Source: an uncultured Lachnospiraceae bacterium (GTDB lineage: Bacteria; Bacillota; Clostridia; Lachnospirales; Lachnospiraceae). From it: 50,637 nt of DNA. The translations under genes and the position numbers were made by a program. Under the pieces are notes generated by a model. It was not told where the DNA came from and made no database searches. It saw nothing but the letters and a program-made list of their open reading frames with translations. This document shows, piece after piece, positions 33,736 through 41,399 of the stretch; the first letter of the stretch is position 1, and every line of letters starts with the position of its first letter. The stretch is from positions 1 through 50,637 of the forward strand of contig CAMEOT010000021.1 of assembly GCA_945929965.1 (NCBI GenBank), in the 5' to 3' direction.

Positions 33736-35013
33736 ATGAATTATAAGCAGAATGAGAAAATCAATCAAGTAAAAGAATCAACTTTGGTAGTAGGAATCGA
33801 TATCGGAAGTACCACACAGTATGCGAGAGCGTTTGACTGGAGGGGCATCGAACTCGGGAAAGTCTTTCCATTCAGCAACAGCAGAGAAGGCTTTGAATCC
33901 TTCAAAGCATGGATGCAGCGTTTACAGGACAAGTACAAGAAGTCAGATGTGATAGTCGGTATCGAGCCAACAGGTCATTACTGGTTTGACCTTGGCGCTT
34001 ATCTTGAGGATGAGGGCATCCTCCTGGTTATGGTTAACCCTTATGCGGTAAAGCAGACCAAGGAACTGGATGACAACAGCCAAAGCAAGAATGACAGAAA
34101 GGATCCGAAGGTAATCGCAAAGCTGGTTACCGAAGGCCGTTATTCTGCACCGTATACACCGGATGGTGTGTATGCTGATTTAAGAATTATGGTGGCCAAT
34201 CGTAAGAGACTCATCAGGGAACTTACCCAGATCAAAAACAGATTTGCCAGATGGTTCGCCATATATTTCCCTGAATATAAAGATGTATTTGGGGACTATG
34301 AAGCACAGAGCAGTATGCTGCTTCTAAAGAAAGCTTGTACTCCGGAAGCAATCGTGGAACTTGGAGCTGAAAAAATCAATCAAATCTGGCGTGATGCAAA
34401 GTTAAGAGCTGTCGGTATGAAAAGGGCAACGACCCTGTGTGAGACAGCAAAACGAAGCATTGGCTTAAAGAAAGGCTCTTCAGCAGCCAAGTATGAAATG
34501 AAACTGTTGCTCGAGGATTACGAATATAAAAAAGCACAGCTCGATTCCGTTATGGAGGAGATAGAAAGTCTGTGTAGGAAGATACCCGAAAGCGAGCAGA
34601 TGCTTGCCATCAAAGGTATAGGAGTAATCACGGTAGCCGGATTTCTGGCAGAGGTGGGTGATGTGAGGCGTTTCGAATCACCCAGACAGATACAAAAGCT
34701 GGCAGGACTCTCCTTACGGGAGAATAGTTCAGGGAAGCATAAAGGACAGACGACCATAAGCAAAAGAGGCCGGAGCAAGCTACGAGCAGTACTGTTCAAT
34801 GCAGCGATTCCGCTGATAGCTAAGAACCCGGAGTTTAAGTCATTGCATGAGTATTACACGACCAGAGGGAACAATCCGCTCAAGAAGAAACAATCCGTGA
34901 TTGCCATCAGCTGTAAGCTGATACGAATCTTCTATGCAATTCTGGCAAATGGAGTAACCTATGACCCACAGAAGATGATTTCTGATATTCATAGGCAGCC
35001 ACAGGCAGCATAA
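33736..35013 (+). CDS. IS110-family DEDD transposase
   Basis: RuvC-like recombinase of an IS110-type element, 425 residues from ATG 33736 (MNYKQNEKINQVKES), preceded by GAGGAG. The candidate catalytic acids are Asp22 (VGIDIGS), Glu77 (GIEPTGHYW), Asp120 and Asp123 (NDRKDPKVIAKL). The C-terminal Transposase_20 half has LAIKGIGVITVAGFLAEVGD (helix-hairpin-helix-like) and the conserved serine region GLSLRENSSGKHKG followed by ISKRGRSKLR. No frameshift or truncation, so it is probably active. An in-frame ATG further upstream (33685) is not supported by a ribosome binding site. Confidence 0.95.
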   Translation: MNYKQNEKINQVKESTLVVGIDIGSTTQYARAFDWRGIELGKVFPFSNSREGFESFKAWMQRLQDKYKKSDVIVGIEPTGHYWFDLGAYLEDEGILLVMVNPYAVKQTKELDDNSQSKNDRKDPKVIAKLVTEGRYSAPYTPDGVYADLRIMVANRKRLIRELTQIKNRFARWFAIYFPEYKDVFGDYEAQSSMLLLKKACTPEAIVELGAEKINQIWRDAKLRAVGMKRATTLCETAKRSIGLKKGSSAAKYEMKLLLEDYEYKKAQLDSVMEEIESLCRKIPESEQMLAIKGIGVITVAGFLAEVGDVRRFESPRQIQKLAGLSLRENSSGKHKGQTTISKRGRSKLRAVLFNAAIPLIAKNPEFKSLHEYYTTRGNNPLKKKQSVIAISCKLIRIFYAILANGVTYDPQKMISDIHRQPQAA

Positions 35014-35671
35014 TGAGGATAACTGTGAGATTCAGGAAGACGTCCACCATAAGGTGCTGAAAGGAACAGAAAGATTTACAAAAACATAGAGAGCCAAGTC
35101 AGATTTTAGTCCATCAGAGCACGGACTCAGTTTAGGAGCATCATGACGCCCCTTTATGGATAAGCAGAACGAAGGGTACGCCCAGAAGGGCACACAGATT
35201 AATGAGTGGAAATCTCATCCAGCAAGATGTAGCCGCATCACTGGTAGCGAGTTTTGGGGAGGCAGAGGTAACAATGCTTCTTAAGTGTAAACAGTTAGGA
35301 AATAGGGATGAAAGTGATTGAGCACCGAAATCTACGTAACCCGTAGGTCGACGTTTTCCTTCGAACGGAAGACAACATATGTACATCTGCTAGGGTTAGG
35401 ATGTAAATACTACGGCGGTGTCTGAGAGCCAGCCATGTTTCACAATGTCTGTGTGTTACCTGGGGAGAACCTATACTCTCCTGATTTATCAGGTATGATG
35501 TACGAATGAGAAAAGGAAATCAAAAGGGGTATAGGTAGTCGGATGGCCGAATAGTACCAGTGAAGGTGGGTAATGCCACTGGAGGGAAGTCGAGAAAGGA
35601 TAGAGCATATCCAGCCACACGACATCATATCAAAAGGGAAACATTATCTGCACTCAGAGGTAGAAACAATA

Positions 35672-36967
35672 ATGATAACGAAACTGGTGAGAATCTCAGA
35701 ATTATCTAAACAGAATCCCGAAATGAAATTCAATTCAATCGGGCATCTGATAGACTATGACTTGCTTAAAGCTTGTCATAGCAAAATGGATGGCAGTAAG
35801 GCAGTTGGCATCGATGGAGTGTCCAAAGATGAATATGACTGCAACCTTGATGACAACTTGAAGGGATTGGTAGAAAGATTAAGAAATAAAAGTTATCGTC
35901 CTAAACCAGCACGCAGAGTAGAAATACCAAAAGATAACGGGAAGACCAGACCTCTTAGTATTTACTCATATGAAGATAAGCTGGTACAAGAAGCGCTGAG
36001 GGAAGTGCTGGAAGCGGTTTTCGAACCACATTTCTATAATAACATGTGTGGATTCAGACCAAACCGAAACTGCCATGGAGCCATACGACAATTAAATGAC
36101 ATGATTGAAGGTCAGAAGACAGATTATATATTAGACGCTGATATTAAAGGATTCTTTGATAATCTGAACCATGACTGGATTATGAAATTTATTTCTTCTC
36201 GAATTACAGACCCGAATATCCTACGACTTGTAAAGAGAATGCTCAAAGCAGGGATTTTCAAGGATGGTGGATTTTATGTTGATGATTTCGGTGCTGGACA
36301 GGGAAGTGTGTGTTCTCCAATAATTGCAAACATATATATGCACTATGTGCTGGTATGGTGGTTTAATGAGAAGATAAAGCCGATGATGAAAGGGTACTGT
36401 GACATAGTAGTCTATGCGGATGATTTTGTATGTTGTTTTCAATACAAACGGGAAGCAGAAATCTTCTATGAACATCTTAAAAGTAGAATGAAATACTTCG
36501 GTTTATCTTTGGAAGAGTCGAAGACACGTCTTATCTACTTTGGCAGATTTGCTGAACAGAATCTCGCCAAGAATGGAAAGAAGCCTGAAACATTTGACTT
36601 CCTTGGATTTACCCATTACTGTTCCAAAAGCAGAAATGGAAACTTCAGAGTTAAGCATAAAACCGCAAGCAAGAAATTCAGAAAGAAATGTAAACAGATG
36701 AATATCACAATTCGCGATATGAGATTTGAAAAGAAGAAATACATCATTACTAAAGTGAACCAGATACTGACAGGATACTACCATTATTATGGTATAACTG
36801 ATAATTATCAGATGATGGACAACTTTCGAATGAGGGTAATAAAGATTCTTTTCTTCTGGATGAATAGGCGTAGCCAAAGGAAAAGCTATACATGGGATGG
36901 ATTTAATCAGTTTCTAAAAGAGCACCCAATAGTGAGACCTCATATATATGTAAATATCTATGGATAA
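35672..36967 (+). CDS. ltrA: Group II intron reverse transcriptase/maturase
   Basis: Splices and mobilises the surrounding intron; 431 residues from ATG 35672 (MITKLVRISELSKQNPEMKF), with AGAGGTAG upstream. RT blocks are in order: RPLSIYSYEDKLVQEALR, FRPNRNCHGAI, YILDADIKGFFDNLNH, GAGQGSVCSPIIANIYMHY (the QG-x-x-x-SP block) and the catalytic YADD (248-251). The maturase X domain follows (KVNQILTGYYHYYG, ending RPHIYVNIYG). No HNH endonuclease domain, so it is an endonuclease-minus class whose mobility would use nicked or single-stranded DNA. Full length and apparently intact. Confidence 0.95.
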   Translation: MITKLVRISELSKQNPEMKFNSIGHLIDYDLLKACHSKMDGSKAVGIDGVSKDEYDCNLDDNLKGLVERLRNKSYRPKPARRVEIPKDNGKTRPLSIYSYEDKLVQEALREVLEAVFEPHFYNNMCGFRPNRNCHGAIRQLNDMIEGQKTDYILDADIKGFFDNLNHDWIMKFISSRITDPNILRLVKRMLKAGIFKDGGFYVDDFGAGQGSVCSPIIANIYMHYVLVWWFNEKIKPMMKGYCDIVVYADDFVCCFQYKREAEIFYEHLKSRMKYFGLSLEESKTRLIYFGRFAEQNLAKNGKKPETFDFLGFTHYCSKSRNGNFRVKHKTASKKFRKKCKQMNITIRDMRFEKKKYIITKVNQILTGYYHYYGITDNYQMMDNFRMRVIKILFFWMNRRSQRKSYTWDGFNQFLKEHPIVRPHIYVNIYG

Positions 36968-36989
36968 TCTGAGGCATTAGTGTCGTGAA

Positions 36990-37061
36990 GAGCCGTATGC
37001 CTTAATTGGGCACGTACGGATCTGTAGGGGGTGCATCCAGTAATGGATGCGTCTACCTGAC
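36990..37061 (+). ncRNA. Group II intron domains V and VI
   Basis: Domain V: GAGCCGTATGCC, loop TTAATT, GGGCACGTACGGATC (36990-37022), keeping the AGC triad on the 5' side and the CG bulge on the 3' side. Domain VI: GGTGCATCC/GGATGCGTCTACC hairpin (37023-37061) ending CTGAC, consistent with the AY 3' end. Confidence 0.8.
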
Positions 37062-37362
37062 AATTAAGGACCCTGAAGTGTAGGAGATCCCGTATGACAT
37101 GGGAGGTTAGGCTGCCGTAAGGAGTTGGGGATAGAAAGGCCGATCATAGCAGAATAAGACGACGTCTTGTTTTGTGTACCCGAAACATCCTGATATCCAT
37201 GATTTATGGCCAAGGGGAATGGCATAGACTTAGGAAACATCTCTATGAAAAAATGAAAACATGAGAAAAAGCGAGTTAACAAGAGAAAAATAAAGATTAT
37301 TATGGGAGGAATACAGACTGTCCAAATGGGATAAATTGATAACACGTATAGAAGGTGGAAAA
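37062..37362. other. Non-coding stretch after the intron, origin unclear
   Basis: About 300 bases with no credible coding frame on either strand. GC-richer at the start with several small hairpins (for example CCAT-GATTT-ATGG near 37198-37210), then A-rich before the small ORF at 37363. It may be the 3' flank of the intron insertion site, a remnant of the IS110 end separated by the intron, or part of another mobile RNA. I could not assign it. Confidence 0.4.
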
Positions 37363-37458
37363 ATGACTAGAGAGCAGGCACAGATCTTTAGCAGAGCACT
37401 CGCAGAGAGAGGGAATCAGTATGAACCAGTACTGCGTATACCTTCTTTCAAAAAATGA
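37363..37458 (+). CDS. Small hypothetical ORF, 31 residues
   Basis: ATG 37363 with AAGGTGG at good spacing. The peptide starts MTREQAQIFSRALAERGNQY and ends LRIPSFKK: one predicted amphipathic helix and a short tail. A clear hairpin terminator follows at 37500-37538. The ribosome binding site and terminator support a real short gene, but the family is not recognised; it may instead be the remnant of a larger accessory-element gene. Confidence 0.4.
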   Translation: MTREQAQIFSRALAERGNQYEPVLRIPSFKK

Positions 37459-37499
37459 TGCAATATTTTCAAAGTAATAAATATTGAAAATACATGAAT

Positions 37500-37538
37500 G
37501 GGACTGCTGGTTCGTAATAAAACCAACAGTCCTATTTT
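37500..37538 (+). terminator. Intrinsic terminator after the 31-residue ORF
   Basis: GGACTGCTGGTT (37501-37512) and AACCAACAGTCC (37521-37532) pair with one C/A mismatch; TATTTT follows. Confidence 0.75.
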
Positions 37539-37701
37539 GGAACCAAAGAATAGGGAAGAATAGATGGAATAAGGGGTTAAATGAACTCTTTTCCCTGACG
37601 ATATCTACTGTAGAGCAATATTGTAAGCTGCGGATGGCACTAAAATAAAAGGCTAGATGCTTCTTTGCTTTTGTGCTTTTTAATCTTACAGAAATCTTGA
37701 A

Positions 37702-37730
37702 TTGAATTACAGACGAGGAACAGGTATAAT
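37702..37730 (+). promoter_or_regulatory. Sigma-A promoter just outside the left inverted repeat
   Basis: TTGAAT (37702-37707), 17 bp, perfect TATAAT (37725-37730). It ends three bases before the left repeat begins and reads into it, so whichever gene lies behind the left repeat would be transcribed. The right repeat has no TATAAT at the equivalent place (TTTATC there). The rest of 37459-37863 holds the terminator above, AT-rich DNA, the left repeat and the leader of the 768-residue gene. Confidence 0.75.
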
Positions 37731-37733
37731 AGT

Positions 37734-37803
37734 AGTCAATAAAGGATAATACACAATTATCTAATATAAGAGCGATAAATAATTTTTAGTTATTCGTTAC
37801 TTT
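37734..37803 (+). repeat. Left 70-bp inverted repeat (IR-L) of the two-gene cassette
   Basis: Runs from AGTCAATAAAGG to TTCGTTACTTT. Its reverse complement is found at 41260-41329 with a single mismatch (37745, G here, A on the other copy), 69 of 70 identical. Identity stops sharply at both edges. It lies between the promoter at 37702-37730 and the 768-residue gene. A smaller dyad AGTTATT/AATAACT (37788-37794 and 37807-37813) straddles its inner edge only on this side. Confidence 0.95.
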
Positions 37804-37863
37804 ATAAATAACTGAACATACTTTACTTCTATTTAGAAAAAATCAGGAATGGATATTTGACTT

Positions 37864-40170
37864 ATGAAAATAGAACTTTTAGATAATATATTTAGTAAAG
37901 ATATATTTACACATAGAATATGTAAAATTAGATACTCTTATGCATTTGAAAATTATTTAAGAGATAAACTTTCACTATTGCAGAAGGAATTTAATGTTTA
38001 CACAATCGATAATATATTCGGAGAATCAAGTAAAAATTCCGCAAATAAAAGTAAGCTTTTAGATTGGTTGTTTGGTCTTGCAAAGAATCTTTTAGGATTA
38101 GAACCAACCTACGGTATGGTGTTTACAATCTTTTTTTCAGTGGCAGATACAATTAGTTTTTTGAAAATGTCAGATCTGGAAAAGCTTAGGGAACATTTGC
38201 AATTGAAAGAAAAACCACATAAAAAATATAGAAAGTTAAAAAATATTCTAGTAATAAAAAACTGCTCATATTTAAATAAAGAGGAAATTAAGAAAGTTCA
38301 TTTTATTAAAGAACTGATTAAAAAGAAGTATATTTTAAACACGCTTCTTATTATTTGTGAACCGTTAGACTTACCCTCTAACTTGGTTGTAAATAACGAT
38401 GCAGTTTATACAATTGAATTAGATAATGATTTTCTAAATACTATTTGTGGATTTCGTGTTGAAGATAACTATTTGAAACTGATAAATGTTTTGGGAATAG
38501 AATATGCAGAATATATTACGAATTTAGATACTTCTACGGCAAACAATAACGAACTATTAGTGCAGAAATTTATTAAGGATATATTGCAAAAAGAGGGGTA
38601 CGACGAAGACGAAAGGCTGTTAGATTTTCTAAAATTATGCAGTCTTCTTTTTGATGTTTTCAGTTATGAAGATATCGAAAATGTATCTGGAATCAAAGGA
38701 ATATGTTGTGAAGTAGAATTGAAAAAAAGCGTGGATTCAAGGCTTATTGAAAACACCGTGCCAAATGAATATAGATTTTTAATGGAATTCTTACGGAAAT
38801 ATTATCAAGGACATGCACAATTTTATGGCAGTGATGTTAAAAGAAAAATTTTAAGTTACCTAAAAGAAAAATATCCAAGCAAATATACTGATCTGGCATT
38901 AGCAAGTATTTTAGCGAGTAATAGTGATGCAGAAAAAATCTCTTTGTGCTTAAAATCAATTTATTATGATAAAAAAACAACAGCTATATATAAGATGAAG
39001 CAAATTTCCGAATATTTAACCCAAACTCCTTATGTAACACTAGTTAATATTCCACAATTAAATAATGTTTACGATACTTTGAATTATTCAAAGACAGATG
39101 CGAAACAGTTATGCATGCAAAGTTTTTTAGGATTATCTGATTTAAATTTTTTGTCTTCTGAAGATAAATTAATAGGCTTAAGTAGTATAGCCAAAGTTTC
39201 CTATGAGCTAATGCCACAGGAATTCTTAAAAAAAATTGATGAATTATATAGAAAATTGCTGCGAGACATTCGGATAAGTGTTACATATAAAAATTATCCA
39301 TCGTTCATTTTTGATTATCTTGTGTTTTCAACATGTATAGAGGATAGTTTCGAGACTACTCAAGTTGTACAGCGCCTTGTTACCTATATAAGAAAGACCT
39401 CATTATCATTGGAAATGGACATAAAGTTTTCTCGTTTAGGAAATGCGCTTTTTTACAATGATTATAATGAGGGATTGACACTAACTAAGAGAGCATACGA
39501 TTTAAGTGAGGGGTATCCTATTGAACGGAAATACTCAACTATTAATTATAGTTGTAGTTTAGGAATGTGTGGGGAGTATGAAGAAGCGTACAAAATTCTA
39601 AGAAAAGAATTTAATAATACGTTTTTCATGAAAAATGCTGTTGCTATATCAGCAACTAATAATTATATAATTATTTCTTATCTTAGTCATTCGAAAGATG
39701 CTACATGGCTCGTAAACAAGGTATCTGCATTAAATAAAATGGTAGATGAGTATGAATTTAGCGATCAGCAAATTATTAATAATAATTTGCTGGCTGCCTA
39801 TATTGTGGAAAATACTATAGCAAACTCTACTAAAATCATTGAACTTAGTAAACATATGTTTTCAATCGAAAAAGATATTTATCATCTTTTCTTTATGCAT
39901 CATAACATGATGGTATACTATTTCCTTTCTGGTGATTTAGATAATTTTAAACGTGAACGTGATTTATATATTGTTCCAGGACTGCTAGCTCCGTATAGTG
40001 ATTTTTTAATTTCCAAGGCAGCCTTTTTAGAAGAAAATATAAACAATAATTGGAATGTTGAGCAACTACAGAAACAGTTGAGTCAATGGAGTGAGTGCTA
40101 CTTTGAAAAGAAATATACACTTTATAAATATCCCATTTTATTTGGTTTCATTGAACGATGGTTTGAATAA
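37864..40170 (+). CDS. Unfamiliar 768-residue protein, possible degenerate STAND/AAA ATPase with helical repeats
   Basis: No family recognised with certainty. The N-terminal 250 residues have the rhythm of a STAND/AAA NTPase: YTIDNIFGESSKNSANKS (47-64) sits where a P-loop would be but lacks the GxxxxGK[ST] pattern; ILVIKN (128-133) resembles Walker B with Asp replaced by Lys; LLIICEP (161-167) resembles a sensor-1 strand. The remaining 500 residues are helical with TPR-like stretches (EGLTLTKRAYDLSEGYP, GEYEEAYKILRKEFNN). No signal peptide or clear membrane helix. Strongly AT-rich codon use unlike the chromosome, so acquired. The ribosome binding site is weak (AGGA 15 bases upstream). It occupies the promoter-proximal slot of the cassette. 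A defence or sensing role is only a guess. Confidence 0.75.
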   Translation: MKIELLDNIFSKDIFTHRICKIRYSYAFENYLRDKLSLLQKEFNVYTIDNIFGESSKNSANKSKLLDWLFGLAKNLLGLEPTYGMVFTIFFSVADTISFLKMSDLEKLREHLQLKEKPHKKYRKLKNILVIKNCSYLNKEEIKKVHFIKELIKKKYILNTLLIICEPLDLPSNLVVNNDAVYTIELDNDFLNTICGFRVEDNYLKLINVLGIEYAEYITNLDTSTANNNELLVQKFIKDILQKEGYDEDERLLDFLKLCSLLFDVFSYEDIENVSGIKGICCEVELKKSVDSRLIENTVPNEYRFLMEFLRKYYQGHAQFYGSDVKRKILSYLKEKYPSKYTDLALASILASNSDAEKISLCLKSIYYDKKTTAIYKMKQISEYLTQTPYVTLVNIPQLNNVYDTLNYSKTDAKQLCMQSFLGLSDLNFLSSEDKLIGLSSIAKVSYELMPQEFLKKIDELYRKLLRDIRISVTYKNYPSFIFDYLVFSTCIEDSFETTQVVQRLVTYIRKTSLSLEMDIKFSRLGNALFYNDYNEGLTLTKRAYDLSEGYPIERKYSTINYSCSLGMCGEYEEAYKILRKEFNNTFFMKNAVAISATNNYIIISYLSHSKDATWLVNKVSALNKMVDEYEFSDQQIINNNLLAAYIVENTIANSTKIIELSKHMFSIEKDIYHLFFMHHNMMVYYFLSGDLDNFKRERDLYIVPGLLAPYSDFLISKAAFLEENINNNWNVEQLQKQLSQWSECYFEKKYTLYKYPILFGFIERWFE

Positions 40171-41217
40171 CTTGGCATTAGCATTAGCTAGACCAATAAA
40201 CAATAACAGTTGGTAAACGGCACTTGCGTTGCCAAAACGTTTTCTAAAAATATAATTAGTAGAACTATGAAATGAAATGGTAGGATTTGCTCCAATATCA
40301 ATTATATATGGAATATTGTTTTTGATTCTATAATCAATCCTACATATAGTTTCAAAGCCCAATGCTTTAGCAACATTTTTGCTGCAATTTATGAGTTTTG
40401 TTGAAAGTGCACCTGTATATTCTGTAAATGAGTAGTCATCCATTTTAACAGTGTCATAATCAAGATAGCCCGACGGACTAGAATTCAGAATTTCTACACA
40501 ACCTGGACAGTAATATTCATGTTCATGAAATAGTAATGGAATTTCTATTTCTGGGCCATCAATATATTCCTGAATACAAAAATACGAATGTTTTTCTCGA
40601 TACTTAGCAAGCTTCTTTAAAATATCTGGAGTGCTTGCATTTGCAATAGTAATTTTTTCAACACCAATGCTTGCTGATTCATCATTTGGCTTAAGTATAT
40701 ATGTCCCACTTCTAATTTTTTTGAGAATTTGCTCCAAATTCATAGTTTTGTCTATATATACTGTAAATGGAATATTGCTACCTACATGAGGAGCAATTAA
40801 TTTATACATCAATTCTTTATCTCCCCCCAAAGTAGATGCTAAGAAATTCGAACCAATATTATTTAATTTGTAATAATCACAGAGAATTGGAACAAGACTT
40901 CTTCTTCCAACTCCGTTTAAATTTTGAGCCATACTATATACAAATATGTATTGGTGTTTCTCTTTCAGGGTGGAGATCATACTAATAAAAGAATCTTCTC
41001 CATTTATGGCATATACATATTGTGCAGATTTCCGGAAAGAATTTATTATCATATCCCGTTCAATGGGTGTAATGCACTCTGAAGAATGTTCCTCATCTTC
41101 AATAAGAGATTCCTCATTATAAACAAAAATAACTGCGTACTCACTTGGAAGAAGTTTGCTATGGCAGATTGTATTATATAATTTGTGTATATTCTGTTCG
41201 GTTTCTATATAGGTCAT
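40138..41217 (-). CDS. ATP-grasp ligase related to D-Ala-D-Ala ligase
   Basis: About 359 residues. ATP-grasp landmarks: YILKPNDESASIG (about 173-185, the nucleotide-binding Lys and Ser-rich loop), FCIQEYIDGPEIEIPLLF (hinge and adenine pocket), a TVKMDDYSFTEYTG segment, RIDY (293-296) and DIGANPTISFHSS (307-319) with the metal-binding Asp/Asn at the position of E-x-N in Ddl enzymes. So it probably joins a carboxylate to an amine, such as two amino acids or a peptide and an amino acid. The chosen start is ATG 41217, with GAGG five bases upstream; in-frame TTG 41253 and ATG 41232 lie upstream. AT-rich. Its stop lies inside the 3' end of the converging 768-residue gene. Confidence 0.85.
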   Translation of the reverse strand: MTYIETEQNIHKLYNTICHSKLLPSEYAVIFVYNEESLIEDEEHSSECITPIERDMIINSFRKSAQYVYAINGEDSFISMISTLKEKHQYIFVYSMAQNLNGVGRRSLVPILCDYYKLNNIGSNFLASTLGGDKELMYKLIAPHVGSNIPFTVYIDKTMNLEQILKKIRSGTYILKPNDESASIGVEKITIANASTPDILKKLAKYREKHSYFCIQEYIDGPEIEIPLLFHEHEYYCPGCVEILNSSPSGYLDYDTVKMDDYSFTEYTGALSTKLINCSKNVAKALGFETICRIDYRIKNNIPYIIDIGANPTISFHSSTNYIFRKRFGNASAVYQLLLFIGLANANAKLFKPSFNETK

Positions 41218-41259
41218 CTTATCCTCATGCATTTTTAATTGATGTAATTTCAATAAGTG

Positions 41260-41329
41260 AAAGTAACGAATAACTAAAAATTATTTATCGCTCTTATATT
41301 AGATAATTGTGTATTATTCTTTATTGACT
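41260..41329 (-). repeat. Right 70-bp inverted repeat (IR-R) of the two-gene cassette
   Basis: Reverse complement of 37734-37803 with one mismatch. It lies in the leader of the ATP-grasp gene, 42 bp from its start codon. Outside it (41330-41399) is a short spacer to the recombinase stop. A weak promoter-like pair reading into the repeat is seen on the minus strand (TTGCTT 41382-41387, 17 bp, TATAAG 41359-41364). Confidence 0.95.
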
Positions 41330-41399
41330 GATAAACTGAGGCAATCTAACAGACCCTACTTATAACGGAGCATCTAATCATAAGCAAACAAGTAGAAGA

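Larger units (their letters stand above)
33650..35175 (+). mobile_element. IS110-family insertion sequence (ends approximate)
   Basis: Consists of a short 5' non-coding part, a DEDD transposase gene (33736-35013) and a 3' non-coding part of about 160 nt up to the group II intron. IS110 elements lack classical terminal inverted repeats, so the ends cannot be placed by eye. The left end is set after the small ORF and the right end at the intron boundary; either may be off by tens of bases. In this family a structured non-coding end region is transcribed as a bridge RNA that guides target choice. Confidence 0.6.
35176..37061 (+). mobile_element. Group II intron with internal maturase gene
   Basis: The 5' end is placed at GTACGCCCAGAAGGGC (35176), a close variant of the GTGYG...CCCAGAAGGG start typical of bacterial group II introns. 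The ribozyme core runs about 500 nt before the maturase gene. After it, domain V and domain VI are recognisable (36990-37061), ending CTACCTGAC. Total about 1.9 kb. It lies about 160 bp downstream of the IS110 transposase in the same orientation. The third base of the 5' motif (A for G) is non-consensus, so the end could be wrong or the intron weakened. Confidence 0.8.
37734..41329. mobile_element. Putative invertible two-gene cassette
   Basis: A 3.6-kb AT-rich unit bounded by 70-bp inverted repeats and holding two convergent genes whose 3' ends overlap by 33 bp. An intact tyrosine recombinase gene begins 71 bp outside the right repeat, and a sigma-A promoter lies just outside the left repeat. 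Recombination between the repeats would invert the unit and place the other gene behind the promoter, without breaking any frame, because the repeats lie in the untranslated leaders. Seen: repeats, promoter, recombinase. Inferred: inversion and its effect. Confidence 0.65.

Noticed and set aside
37064..37345. Minus-strand frame of about 93 residues after the intron
   Set aside because: No ribosome binding site, biased hydrophobic and Pro/Ser composition, and it starts at the edge of the A-rich stretch; looks like a chance frame.
37734..41329. Composite transposon with terminal inverted repeats
   Set aside because: The repeats are long and nearly identical like transposon ends, but no DDE transposase lies inside, no target-site duplication is seen outside (TAATAGT versus GATAAAC), and the only recombinase is outside the repeats. 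Kept as an alternative, but inversion fits better.
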